DNA from: Prevotella sp. CAG:732
Lineage (GTDB): Bacteria; Bacteroidota; Bacteroidia; Bacteroidales; Bacteroidaceae
NCBI GenBank assembly: GCA_000436035.1
Contig: FR893252.1
Span: forward strand, 19,014 to 50,097
Length of the DNA stretch: 31,084 nt
Reading direction: 5' to 3'
Each line of letters begins with the position of its first letter. Positions within the stretch are counted from its first letter, which is position 1. Shown piece after piece: positions 14,037-22,413 of this stretch. The position numbers were made by a program, and so were the translations under genes. The notes under the pieces are model-generated. The model did no database searches and was not told the origin of the DNA. It saw only the letters and a list, made by a program, of their open reading frames with translations.

Positions 14037-16226
14037 TTACTTCAAGTGCTCCTTAAACCAAGTCGTTATCTGGCGCAAGAGATGGTTGCGTGTATTGCCA
14101 CCGAAGATGCTGTGATTGCGATTGGTATATAGGTTCTCCTTGAAATCCTTGTCGCTCTGTACGAGTGCCTCCGCATATTCAAATGCGTTTTGTGGATGCA
14201 CATTGTCATCGGCTACTCCATGACAAAGGAGCAATGCACCATGCAAGTTATCGACTCTCTCTATCGGATTCACCTTGTAGCCATCCTCATTTTCTTGAGG
14301 AGTACGCATATAACGCTCCGTATAGATGGTATCGTAGAATCGCCAACTGGTAGGAGGAGCCACAGCCACACCAGCCTTGAAGACAGGACGACCTTCGCTC
14401 ATGCTCATCAAAGTATTGAAACCACCGAAGCTCCATCCCCAAATGCCGATATTGTCCTTATCCACATATGGCAAAGTGCTCATATAGATGGCTGTCTCCA
14501 CCTGGTCCTTCGACTCCAAGTCGCCAAGACGCAAGTAAGTACATTTCTCGAAGTCGGCACCACGACCGCCTGTACCACGACCATCCACACATACCACGAT
14601 GAATCCTTCCTGGGCCAGGTAGTAGTCGAAGGCACCACCTTGTCCCATACTGCCCGTATTCCAAGCGTTGAGCACCTGCTGGTTGCCCGGTCCGGAGTAC
14701 TGGAAGAGGATAACAGGATATTTCTTGTTGGCATCGAAGTCAAGAGGCTTCACCATCCAACCATCCAGTTTGACACCTTCGGAAGTAGTGAAAGTGAAAG
14801 TCTCACGCTTGCCCCAATTGTATTGCTGGGTTTTCTCCAACAGCTCCTTGTTATCTTCCAAGGTCTTGATTACCTTTCCCTTGCTATTGCAAACGGTAAA
14901 TACCTGTGGATGACTATAGGAACTCCATGTATTGACAAAATAGCGATAGTCGCCAGAGAAATAAGCAGAGTTGGAACCTTCCTTATCGGTTAGTCTCTCC
15001 ACCTTGCCATTCTTGTGAGCCACATACACCTGTCGGTCGTGTGGGTTGAGCATGGCTGCCTGGAAATAGACATCACCCGTTTTCTCATCCATTCCGTAGA
15101 TGTCGGTCACATCGTAGTCACCCTTCTCCACCTGACGAATCAACTTACCATTCAAGTCGTAGAGATAGAGGTGCATATAACCATCACGATCGCTTGGCAA
15201 CAAGATGGTCTTCTTGCCCACGATGCTCTGCTCTACCACTTCCTCCTTCACATACTTCTTGACATTCTCACGGATGAGCATCTTGCTACTGCCAGTAAAC
15301 GGATTGACAGAATAAAGACGCATATCATCCTGATGACGGTTCATCGTATAGACAATGAGGCTGTTGGCATCGGGAGAAGTCTTGATGCGAGGATAGTAAC
15401 CATCGGCATCGAGAGGTACATTGAGTTGAAGGGTCTTGCCACTCTTCATATCATAGCTCCAAAGGCTCACCTTCGAATTGTCTTGTCCTGCCTTCGGGTA
15501 CTTGTAGGAATACTCACCAGGATATTCATGATATTCCGTTCTCCTAGGCTTATCGCCCTCGAACATCTGAAGAGAGTATTGTTTCACCTGCGACTCATCG
15601 AAGCGAATCCATCCGATAGCCGTACCATCGGCATTCCAGGCAAAAGCCTTGTTGAAAGCAAACTCCTCCTCATATACCCAGTCGGGAATACCATTGATGA
15701 TTTCATTGAACTTACCATCCGAAGTAATCTGCTTTTCAGTCTTGCCATCGGTAACATAAAGGTTGTTTCCCTTGACAAAAGCCACATGCTTGGAGTCTGG
15801 CGACCAAGTAGCCACCTGCTGGTCCTCGCCTTCGGAAAGTTTGGTAAGTTGTTTGCTACCTATATTATATATGTAGAACTCTGCCTTGTAGGAACGGCGA
15901 TACACCGCCTTGCGCTTGGTTGCCACCAAGAGTTGCTTGCCGTCAGGGCTGATGACATATCCATCGATAGACTCGAAAGGAGCCTTCGCCTCGTCAATGT
16001 CAAAAATCACCTGTACTTGCTTGCCACTTTTGAAAGAATAGGAAATAATCTGCTTTCCGTTGCTGCTGATGGAAGCATACAAATCGGAACCTTCCATCGG
16101 ATTGATTCCCGTCACATAACTTGCAGCGAAACCACCCGAAGTGATGGTCTTCAAGTCGAGTCGTTCTGCCGCTTCTATTGCTGACACCATCATAAGAGAT
16201 GCAATAAAGAATGAAAATTTCTTCAT
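14037..16226 (-). CDS. Dipeptidyl peptidase IV-type prolyl peptidase (S9B)
   Basis: A 729-residue exported S9 peptidase. A signal peptide (MKKFSFFIASLMMVSAIEA) precedes the eight-bladed propeller (about 30-480; for example LLVATKRKAVYRRS, WSPDSKHVAFVKGNNLYV, WVYEEEFAFNKAF with the Glu-Glu pair that holds the substrate N-terminus). The alpha/beta-hydrolase domain follows, with triad S599 (WGWSFGG), D673 (GVADDNVHP) and H705 (NRNHSIFGG); these spacings parallel human DPP IV. It releases N-terminal X-Pro dipeptides in the periplasm. ATG 16226 was chosen because it begins the signal peptide; a longer frame to 16295 would overlap gldB. It lies 28 bases after gldB and before pqqD. Confidence 0.95.
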   Translation of the reverse strand: MKKFSFFIASLMMVSAIEAAERLDLKTITSGGFAASYVTGINPMEGSDLYASISSNGKQIISYSFKSGKQVQVIFDIDEAKAPFESIDGYVISPDGKQLLVATKRKAVYRRSYKAEFYIYNIGSKQLTKLSEGEDQQVATWSPDSKHVAFVKGNNLYVTDGKTEKQITSDGKFNEIINGIPDWVYEEEFAFNKAFAWNADGTAIGWIRFDESQVKQYSLQMFEGDKPRRTEYHEYPGEYSYKYPKAGQDNSKVSLWSYDMKSGKTLQLNVPLDADGYYPRIKTSPDANSLIVYTMNRHQDDMRLYSVNPFTGSSKMLIRENVKKYVKEEVVEQSIVGKKTILLPSDRDGYMHLYLYDLNGKLIRQVEKGDYDVTDIYGMDEKTGDVYFQAAMLNPHDRQVYVAHKNGKVERLTDKEGSNSAYFSGDYRYFVNTWSSYSHPQVFTVCNSKGKVIKTLEDNKELLEKTQQYNWGKRETFTFTTSEGVKLDGWMVKPLDFDANKKYPVILFQYSGPGNQQVLNAWNTGSMGQGGAFDYYLAQEGFIVVCVDGRGTGGRGADFEKCTYLRLGDLESKDQVETAIYMSTLPYVDKDNIGIWGWSFGGFNTLMSMSEGRPVFKAGVAVAPPTSWRFYDTIYTERYMRTPQENEDGYKVNPIERVDNLHGALLLCHGVADDNVHPQNAFEYAEALVQSDKDFKENLYTNRNHSIFGGNTRNHLLRQITTWFKEHLK

Positions 16227-16254
16227 TATCAATAATAATAAAAAATGCTTTGAA

Positions 16255-17085
16255 TTAATCTTTGTGAATAGCCTTGATAGGCGAATAATCCTCATCCTCC
16301 AACAGTTGGCGAACCGTTATCTTAGGATTACGCTTCACGAAGTCGTTGATGGTCTTTACATAATTGGTGGTAAAGACTTCCTTGCACATCGCCTTGTTGA
16401 CTGCCCACATGATCTTACCCATGTGCAAGTCGCGGTCCAACTGAGGACGGTTGTCGAAATCATCCATCGGATAGATGCTCAACAGATAAAAAGTCAAGCA
16501 GTCTGGCACGATATAGCTTCGTGTCATGGTCTTGCGCTGTTGGGCATTATAGAATTTCTTGTAAAGAGGATATTCGGCTCCCATATATTTATCAAGCGAG
16601 ATACCCACGGAGTGCTCACCTATCACGATGCTCTGGTCGAGAGCACCTATCTGTGCATAGAAAGAAGGTTGCTTCAGACCCGGAATCCATTCGCCCAAGC
16701 GACCAAAAGATTCCTTCAACTGCTTATTGATGTCCTCCATATTGGCATACTCTGCCTCGGCATCGGCGATGAGGGCCTGCAAGGTAGAGTCCTGATAAAA
16801 CATCAAGAAACGGTTGCTGATGTTGGCATCGGTGATGGCACCCAACTGCAACATCTTCTCTATCAAGGTACGAGTCTCTATCGGATAATCGGTATTCATC
16901 TGCTGCAATGCAGAGAAATCACCCGTAGTAAGGTATCGGCTTTCCAATCGGTCATATCGCTGAACTGTCAAAGGTGCAATAAAGGCATCCTCATTCGACT
17001 TGAACTTGTATTCGCAAGCCGAACAAAGTAGCACCACTACCAATATGACCCATATATGATATAATTTCTTCACGTATTTCTGCAA
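16255..17085 (-). CDS. gldB: Gliding-motility-associated lipoprotein GldB
   Basis: A 276-residue lipoprotein. The hydrophobic segment IWVILVVVLLCSAC ends in a lipobox with Cys24 as the lipidated residue. The body matches GldB: APLTVQRYDRL, LEKMLQLGAITD-like helices, SIVIGEHSVGISLDKYMG, AEYPLYKKFY, IVPDCLTFYLLSIYPM and the C-terminal VRQLLEDEDYSPI. GldB is an envelope component needed for gliding in Flavobacterium and is kept in non-gliding Bacteroidota, probably with other gliding/type IX-secretion proteins; its biochemical role is unsettled. It is the first gene of a unit with the DPP peptidase and pqqD, behind a clear promoter. A second Gld gene, gldE, is about 8 kb away. Confidence 0.9.
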   Translation of the reverse strand: MQKYVKKLYHIWVILVVVLLCSACEYKFKSNEDAFIAPLTVQRYDRLESRYLTTGDFSALQQMNTDYPIETRTLIEKMLQLGAITDANISNRFLMFYQDSTLQALIADAEAEYANMEDINKQLKESFGRLGEWIPGLKQPSFYAQIGALDQSIVIGEHSVGISLDKYMGAEYPLYKKFYNAQQRKTMTRSYIVPDCLTFYLLSIYPMDDFDNRPQLDRDLHMGKIMWAVNKAMCKEVFTTNYVKTINDFVKRNPKITVRQLLEDEDYSPIKAIHKD

Positions 17086-17104
17086 TTTACTGTTGTTACG
17101 CGTG

Positions 17105-17135
17105 CAAAAATACTAAAAAATATTTTAAAAACCAA
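17105..17135 (-). promoter_or_regulatory. Promoter of gldB
   Basis: On the minus strand TATTTTTG (17105-17112) has a TTG (17133-17135) 20 bases upstream. The leader is about 15 bases. Confidence 0.65.
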
Positions 17136-17145
17136 GAGTTTTCGC

Positions 17146-17183
17146 TAAAAAAACACAAAATCGCACCTATTATAGTGCGATTT
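17146..17183 (-). terminator. Intrinsic terminator of the mtaB-DUF4861 operon
   Basis: Perfect 9-bp stem AAATCGCAC/GTGCGATTT (17158-17166 with 17175-17183), followed on the minus strand by a T-rich tract (rc of 17147-17157). It lies 17 bases after the DUF4861 stop and just before the gldB promoter. Confidence 0.85.
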
Positions 17184-17200
17184 CGAGCTTTTTTCTTCAC

Positions 17201-18427
17201 TTATTGCAAGATTTTCACCTGCAAAGGCTGTTCTACACGTTTTTTCCAGTCTTTCAACCATGCATACCACTCCTTCTCCCCCTTGAAACCATAGGTTTCA
17301 TTCTTGCTGGTATAAGCCAACTTATAACTGAGCTGTTTTCCTACAGGCTTGATGATCTGGGTGTAGTCATCCTTGTTGGCTGGTTGCTGACTGACGAAGT
17401 ATGCTTGAGGCACATAAATACCCAATCCTACCGTCTCCAACTTGTGCTTTCCATCGTCTTTACCAGTTGGCCAGTCACTGCCATAGCATCCTCGCAGACC
17501 TTCGCCATCAGCCATCTCCGTAGAACCCTTGACATTGATGAGACCTGTCGCAAACTGATAGTTGGATGCATCCTTGTCAAAACGGACATCTACATCAAAG
17601 TCGCGATGACCGGCATAGATGATGTAGCGAATGGTAGCATTGACTGGTTTCATGCCAGGAGCAGGAGTCCAACCATTGTCTATCACCTCTACGATAGCAC
17701 GCAAAGGACCTTCAGAGATGACACGCTGCTCTTGATACTTCAGTTGGTCGAGAAGCAACGACTGATTGCCATCCCATCCTCGCAAAGCACCCAAGCCGTA
17801 TGTATTGCCAACCCAAAGACAGTCATCTCCTGAACCAGCAGCCAACTGCTCTTCGGATGGATAGAACTGGGTGTCCTGGATCACCAATCCCTTGTTGATT
17901 TTTCCATAAAGGTCGATGGTCTGTCGATTGTCGAAATAGACTCGCATCGCCACCAAGTCGCTCTCGAAACATACACCATGGGAATGAACGAAGTGAAAAC
18001 GGTCCTTGGTTTTCTTGTCAAAGGAGAGGCTTCGCAAGTAGATGTCCTGCTGATTCTTTGCCAACTTCTTGTTCTTGCTAGGCACAACGAGTTCGGCAAA
18101 GGTACGAGCGGGATAAGTCGCTTGTTCGCCTTTGGCAAACAACTGAACGGTATAGACTTTTACTTCCTTCTTGCCAAGATCTGCGAGGAAACAGAGTTCA
18201 TCGTTGGCACAATCACGATCGGTATCATCCAACTGGGATGGTATCTCCTTACCATCAACCGTGACCACTGCCCTATTCACCTCGCCATACTTAGCGATGT
18301 TCAACACTACAGGTTCGTCACTTCTCTCCATCTTGGAGGGATTGGCGACCTTCACTTGAAAAGTCGTTTGGGCATTCAGGCAACATGCCATAAAGATAGC
18401 CCCCAATGACAAATAGATTCGTTTCAT
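17201..18427 (-). CDS. Exported DUF4861 family protein
   Basis: A 408-residue exported protein of the DUF4861 family, often found in Bacteroidota polysaccharide-utilisation contexts. A signal peptide (MKRIYLSLGAIFMACCLNA) is followed by QTTFQVKVANPSKMERSDEP, the usual N-terminal strand region, then IPSQLDDTD and DELCFLADLG. RFHFVHSHGVCFESDLVAMRVYF-type sequence, WVGNTYGLGALRGWDG and ISEGPLRAIVEV are typical of the family. A catalytic role on pectin-type or other plant glycans is suspected for relatives, but no residue here proves one. It lies 40 bases after the glycosyltransferase gene in the mtaB operon and has no visible promoter of its own; the neighbours do not point to a carbohydrate cluster. 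Confidence 0.8.
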   Translation of the reverse strand: MKRIYLSLGAIFMACCLNAQTTFQVKVANPSKMERSDEPVVLNIAKYGEVNRAVVTVDGKEIPSQLDDTDRDCANDELCFLADLGKKEVKVYTVQLFAKGEQATYPARTFAELVVPSKNKKLAKNQQDIYLRSLSFDKKTKDRFHFVHSHGVCFESDLVAMRVYFDNRQTIDLYGKINKGLVIQDTQFYPSEEQLAAGSGDDCLWVGNTYGLGALRGWDGNQSLLLDQLKYQEQRVISEGPLRAIVEVIDNGWTPAPGMKPVNATIRYIIYAGHRDFDVDVRFDKDASNYQFATGLINVKGSTEMADGEGLRGCYGSDWPTGKDDGKHKLETVGLGIYVPQAYFVSQQPANKDDYTQIIKPVGKQLSYKLAYTSKNETYGFKGEKEWYAWLKDWKKRVEQPLQVKILQ

Positions 18428-18467
18428 ATTATAGCTAGTTTTTAAGTTGTTTTATTCAGTATTTATT

Positions 18468-19487
18468 CTACATCAAGTCCTTGAAAGTCTTTTTGCCTTT
18501 GGCATAGTATTGCCAGAGGATGGACTTCTGATATATCTGTGGAATCTCCGTCTCTTGACGAGATGCCTGTATCTGTCTTCGATCCTCATCAAAGTCTGCA
18601 CGCCAAGCCTTGAAAGCCTTGCGAGCCTTGAACACCGCCTTGAAGTCACCCCAGTTTCTACCCAAGATAAGCATCTCGAAAGCTGCGAGATAATCCAAGA
18701 ACCATCTCATCCGCATCACCTTCTTTAACTCATTATCTGACAGATTCTTATAAAGCATCGTTAGATTATTTCTGAAGTTCAAGAAAGTCTTCATCGGATT
18801 ACTCTTCGGCAAGGTTCCTCCTCCCACATGATATACCTCACTCTCTGGAATACAATATATCTGACGCCCCATCAGGCGCAATCGCCAACAGAGGTCAATC
18901 TCCTCGTTATGAGCGAAGAATCTTCCGTCCAGTCCACCTGCATCCCAATAGTCTTTGGATCGAATCATCATACAAGCTCCAGTAGCCCACAAGATTTCCT
19001 GCTGATAATCATACTGTCCATTGTCACGCTCCACCATATTGAAGATGCGACCACGACAGAAAGGATAACCATACTTATCCAAGAAGCCACCACAAGCACC
19101 AGCGTACTCAAAGCTATCCTTGTCATATTCGGCAAGCAACTTCGGTTGGCAAGCTGCCACCTGCGGATGGGAGTCCATAAACTCTATCAGCGGAGTCAGC
19201 CAATGATGCGAAACTTCTACATCACTGTTGAGCAAGATATAGTACTCCGCCTCGATCTGCTTCAAGGCACGATTGTAGCCCTCGGCAAAGCCGAAGTTCT
19301 GTTCCAAGACGATGGTCTTCACCTGCGGAAACTGCGTCTCCAACAGGCGCATCGACTGGTCGGAAGAACAGTTGTCTGCCACCCACACCTCAGCATCCTG
19401 ACGTGAATACTCTATGACGTTGGGCAGATACTTTGCCAACATCGCCTGCCCATTCCAGTTTAATATAACGATTGCTACCTTTGCCAT
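18468..19487 (-). CDS. Family 2 glycosyltransferase
   Basis: A 339-residue GT2 enzyme. The GT-A nucleotide-binding start is VAIVILNWNGQ (4-14), then VWVADNCSSD, and the metal-binding DxD-like motif is LNSDVEV (about residues 87-93). WATGACMMIRSKDYWDAGGLDGRFFAHNEEIDLCWRLR holds the acceptor/catalytic ED region, written here in pieces: GGLDGRFF and NEEIDLCWR. This arrangement is close to WbbL-type rhamnosyltransferases that build surface polysaccharide. The C-terminal 90 residues are helical and basic (KAVFKARKAFKAWRADFDEDRR) and probably lie on the inner membrane face. The start overlaps the upstream radical SAM gene by 13 bases. Donor and acceptor are unknown. Confidence 0.92.
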   Translation of the reverse strand: MAKVAIVILNWNGQAMLAKYLPNVIEYSRQDAEVWVADNCSSDQSMRLLETQFPQVKTIVLEQNFGFAEGYNRALKQIEAEYYILLNSDVEVSHHWLTPLIEFMDSHPQVAACQPKLLAEYDKDSFEYAGACGGFLDKYGYPFCRGRIFNMVERDNGQYDYQQEILWATGACMMIRSKDYWDAGGLDGRFFAHNEEIDLCWRLRLMGRQIYCIPESEVYHVGGGTLPKSNPMKTFLNFRNNLTMLYKNLSDNELKKVMRMRWFLDYLAAFEMLILGRNWGDFKAVFKARKAFKAWRADFDEDRRQIQASRQETEIPQIYQKSILWQYYAKGKKTFKDLM

Positions 19488-20371
19488 ATTTTTTTTAATC
19501 GATTGTTCAAAAGATTGGTAAACTCATAATTCTTCAGTCCCCACTTCGGAGCTACAAGCAATTCCTTGGGCGACTGACTGACGAAACGTTCCAGCACCAA
19601 ATCCTTTCTAAGCAACTGGATGTATCTGACGATGACATCGATATACTCCTCCACCGTATAGACATGGAAGGGATGCTGGGCATATTGTTCCGCCAACTTG
19701 GTTCCCCTGATAATCTGCATCTGATGGATTTTCAAGATATCCAAAGGAAGAGACGAGATGATGGGAGCTTGTCGCAAACTTTCCTCGGCATCCTCCCCCG
19801 GTAAGCCTATGATGATATGTCCTCCCGTCAATATGCCTCTATCATGGGTTCTCTCCACGGCATCACGGCAACAAGCGAAGTCATGTCCGCGGTTGATACG
19901 CCTCAACGTCTCGTCATTGGCACTCTCAATGCCATACTCCACCAAGAGGAAAGTACGCTTGTTCAATTCCACCAAATAGTCGAGCAACTCATCGCTCATA
20001 CAGTCGGGACGAGTGCCGATGACGATGCCCACGACATCTTCCACCGTCAAAGCCTCCTCGTACATTCTTCGCAAATGCTCCACGGTATCGTAAGTATTGG
20101 TATATGCCTGAAAATAGGCAAGATACTTCATGTCGGGATACTTGCGAGCAAAGAATGCCTTACCCTCCACCAGCTGTTCCGTGATAGATTTCTTCCTATC
20201 ACAATAGCTAGGATTGAAGGTTCGGTTGTCACAATAGATGCAACCTCCGCTCGAAATCCGCCCATCACGATTGGGACAGGAGAATCCGGCATCAATGGAA
20301 ATCTTCTGCACTCGAAAGTCAGGGAACTGCTTCCGAATCCAAGAACCGAAATCGTTATAATATGGGTTCAT
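19475..20371 (-). CDS. YhcC-like radical SAM protein (TIGR01212 type)
   Basis: A 298-residue radical SAM protein of the YhcC/TIGR01212 group. The iron-sulfur cluster cysteines are C32, C44 and C47 (FSCPNRDG, GGCIYCDN), the extended CX11CX2C spacing of this family. YLAYFQAYTNTY, VVGIVIGTRPDC and YGIESANDETLRRINRGH (strand motifs of the half-barrel), and GGHIIIGLPGED follow. The exact reaction is not established for the family; relatives have been linked to tRNA or sulfur-related modification, which fits its place 7 bases after mtaB. It overlaps the glycosyltransferase start by 13 bases, so it is in the same operon. Confidence 0.93.
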   Translation of the reverse strand: MNPYYNDFGSWIRKQFPDFRVQKISIDAGFSCPNRDGRISSGGCIYCDNRTFNPSYCDRKKSITEQLVEGKAFFARKYPDMKYLAYFQAYTNTYDTVEHLRRMYEEALTVEDVVGIVIGTRPDCMSDELLDYLVELNKRTFLLVEYGIESANDETLRRINRGHDFACCRDAVERTHDRGILTGGHIIIGLPGEDAEESLRQAPIISSLPLDILKIHQMQIIRGTKLAEQYAQHPFHVYTVEEYIDVIVRYIQLLRKDLVLERFVSQSPKELLVAPKWGLKNYEFTNLLNNRLKKIWQR

Positions 20372-20378
20372 GATATGA

Positions 20379-21722
20379 TTAGATTAGCTCCGCTTTCAGT
20401 GCAGTCTTATCATGGTTGAAATCTCCAAGCTTCACCTTGATGAGTTGGTTGTCATACTCTTCCTTCGCCAAGGCTGGCGAAAGTTCCACACGCACATAGT
20501 TCTTGGTAAAACCGTGCATTGCCTTGCCACGAGGAGCCTTTTCGAAGAGAACCTCAGCCTCTGTGCCGATATACTGGGCATAGAAAGCCTGTGTCTTTTC
20601 ATCGCTCAATTCCAAGAGACGCTTAGAGCGAAGTTTCTTGTCCTTGTCGCTCACTACATACGGAATCTTCAGAGCCGCCGTACCAGGGCGTTCCGAATAT
20701 GGAAAGACGTGCAACTGGGTGACAGGCAGGCTCTTCAAGAACTCATAGCATTCCTCGAAGCACTCAGGTGTCTCACCACGACATCCTACCATCACATCGA
20801 CACCGATGAAGGCATCCGGCATTTTCTCCTTGATAAGATTCACCTTATGAGCAAACAACGCCTTGTCATAACGACGGTGCATTAACTTGAGCACCTCATC
20901 ACTACCACTCTGCAATGGGATATGGAAATGAGGCATGAAGGCACGGCTCTGGGCACAATAATCTATCAAGTCATCATCGCAGAGATCTGGCTCCAAACTG
21001 GAGATGCGATAGCGCTTGATGCCCTCCACCTGATCCAAGGTCTTCACCAAGTCGATGAAACGCTCATGGGTAGTCTGTCCGAAGTCACCGATGTTGACAC
21101 CCGTGATAACAATTTCCTTTCCTCCCTCCTGGGCAGCCTGCTCAGCCTGTTGTACCAAGGATTCGATGCTAGGATTGCGAGAATTGCCACGAGCGAAAGG
21201 TATCGTACAATAAGTGCAATAGTAATTGCATCCATCCTGCACCTTAAGGAAGTAACGAGTACGATTGCCACGAGAACAAGATGGCTGGAATGTCTTGATT
21301 TCCTTTGTCTTCACACTATGATGGGCATGAAGAGCAGAATCGGCAGCAAACTTCTGCGACCAAGCATCGCTGAGATATTGTATCAAATTGGCTTTCTCGT
21401 TGGCGCCCAGCACCAAATCAACTCCTTCTATCTTGCTTACATTCTCCGACTCCAGCTGGGCATAGCATCCCGTCACGATGACGAAAGCCCCAGGGTTCTC
21501 CCTCACCATGCGGTGAATCGCCTGACGACACTTATGGTCGGCAACTTCCGTCACAGAGCAAGTGTTGATCAAGCAAATGTCAGCTTTCTCCCCCTTTTGT
21601 GCAGTAATCACGCCCATGTCTTCGAGCATCTTGCCAAAAGTGGAAGTTTCAGAGAAGTTGAGTTTGCAGCCCAGTGTATAATAAGCTGCTTTCTTGCCTT
21701 GGAAGGCACTTGAATCTATCAT
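20379..21722 (-). CDS. mtaB: tRNA t6A37 methylthiotransferase MtaB
   Basis: A 447-residue methylthiotransferase. The N-terminal UPF0004 domain carries the first cluster cysteines C19 (TLGCKLN), C55 (NTCSVTE) and C86 (TGCYAQ). The radical SAM cluster is C165/C169/C172 in GCNYYCTYC. A TRAM RNA-binding domain occupies about residues 375-447. The pattern LGCKLN and the ITGVNIGDFG segment separate MtaB from MiaB and RimO. It adds a methylthio group to N6-threonylcarbamoyl-adenosine 37 of tRNAs reading ANN codons. It is the first gene of an operon with the YhcC-like protein, a glycosyltransferase and a DUF4861 protein. Confidence 0.94.
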   Translation of the reverse strand: MIDSSAFQGKKAAYYTLGCKLNFSETSTFGKMLEDMGVITAQKGEKADICLINTCSVTEVADHKCRQAIHRMVRENPGAFVIVTGCYAQLESENVSKIEGVDLVLGANEKANLIQYLSDAWSQKFAADSALHAHHSVKTKEIKTFQPSCSRGNRTRYFLKVQDGCNYYCTYCTIPFARGNSRNPSIESLVQQAEQAAQEGGKEIVITGVNIGDFGQTTHERFIDLVKTLDQVEGIKRYRISSLEPDLCDDDLIDYCAQSRAFMPHFHIPLQSGSDEVLKLMHRRYDKALFAHKVNLIKEKMPDAFIGVDVMVGCRGETPECFEECYEFLKSLPVTQLHVFPYSERPGTAALKIPYVVSDKDKKLRSKRLLELSDEKTQAFYAQYIGTEAEVLFEKAPRGKAMHGFTKNYVRVELSPALAKEEYDNQLIKVKLGDFNHDKTALKAELI

Positions 21723-21808
21723 ATATTATCCTAATTATCTTGTTGTTTTAAACGCAGCGGTCATCTGTAGAGGAAGACCGCTTTCCTTGCCTTATTACAA
21801 AAGCGTGG

Positions 21809-21840
21809 CAAAGTTAAGCAAATATTCTGAAATTAGCAAA
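21809..21840 (-). promoter_or_regulatory. Promoter of the mtaB operon
   Basis: On the minus strand TTTG (21837-21840), 20 bases, then TAACTTTG (21809-21816). The leader is about 80 nt and contains a 7-bp stem AGCGGTC/GACCGCT (21756-21762 with 21776-21782), whose role is unknown. Confidence 0.75.
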
Positions 21841-21944
21841 TTATCAAGAGGCTTTTTGCTTAAGCCCCGCCTCAGAGACACCCATACTTATCCAAAAGAG
21901 TCCGTATTGCCTGATGTCAACTTTCAAAAACTGGAGGGTATAAA

Positions 21945-21976
21945 ACAAAAAAAGCCGCTAGACCGAAGTCCAGCGG
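21945..21976 (-). terminator. Intrinsic terminator of the small lipoprotein gene
   Basis: On the minus strand CCGCT-G-GAC, a TTCG tetraloop, then GTC-T-AGCGG (21955-21976), followed by a seven-base T run. It lies about 38 bases after the lipoprotein stop. Confidence 0.88.
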
Positions 21977-22013
21977 TTGTTTCTCTCATTTTTCTTTCGC
22001 TAGTAATCCTAGA

Positions 22014-22187
22014 TTACTTTGCAGAGTCAGCAGCAGTAGAGTCTGCTACAGTAGAGTCTGCTACAGTTGAATCTACCTGAGCTGTGTCAGAATCAGCAGA
22101 AGCTGTGTTCTGAGCTGTTTTGTTACCATTACAAGATGCGAAAGAGATAGCTGCTACAGCTACCATTGCTAAAACTAATTTCTTCAT
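22014..22187 (-). CDS. Small lipoprotein with Val-Ala-Asp-Ser-Thr repeats
   Basis: A 57-residue protein. MKKLVLAMVAVAAISFASC is a signal peptide with a lipobox, Cys19 being the lipidated residue. The remaining 38 residues are low-complexity (NGNKTAQNTASADSDTAQ, then VDS TVADS TVADS TAADS AK), so the mature form is a short acidic, disordered chain on a lipid anchor. The repeats are also visible at DNA level as a 15-base tandem unit near 22029-22073. It has its own promoter and a strong terminator, which supports a real, expressed gene despite its size. The function is unknown; such small lipoproteins are common and easily missed in Bacteroidota. Confidence 0.82.
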   Translation of the reverse strand: MKKLVLAMVAVAAISFASCNGNKTAQNTASADSDTAQVDSTVADSTVADSTAADSAK

Positions 22188-22238
22188 TTTCTTTGCTTTT
22201 TAAATCTGTAAAACAATCATTTGTTTATTAAAACGATG

Positions 22239-22246
22239 CAAAGGTA
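22239..22246 (-). promoter_or_regulatory. -7 promoter box of the small lipoprotein gene
   Basis: TACCTTTG on the minus strand, a perfect TAnnTTTG. No good -33 TTG is seen at the usual distance. The leader would be about 45 bases. Confidence 0.55.
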
Positions 22247-22413
22247 AGTATTTTTTCGATACGTTGTTCTTTTTTTTGTGACTTTTTTTAGGGGTATTTT
22301 GTAACATTTTTACAAGACTCTATAAATCAGCAACTTACAAACTGCTAACAAAAGTTAAAGTTTTACCTGTGTGCGAAGACGCCCCGATTTTAACACTTTT
22401 CTGTGTTTTTTGC

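Noticed and set aside
14190..14993. A 267-codon plus-strand frame opposite the DPP catalytic domain
   Set aside because: Same reason; no start signal, no recognisable motif, and no promoter.
15015..16184. A 389-codon plus-strand open frame opposite the DPP peptidase
   Set aside because: It lies wholly antisense to a strongly conserved S9 enzyme with a full catalytic triad. The antisense translation is rich in His, Ile and Leu with no domain, as expected when codon bias of the true strand keeps the other open.
16227..16295. Longer N-terminus for the DPP peptidase
   Set aside because: It would put 23 residues before a clear signal peptide and overlap the gldB stop.
21694..22080. A 128-codon plus-strand frame over the mtaB start and the small lipoprotein
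   Set aside because: It is antisense to the lipoprotein repeats, which explains its repeated Val-Glu-Ser end; it runs through a terminator and a promoter of the minus strand.
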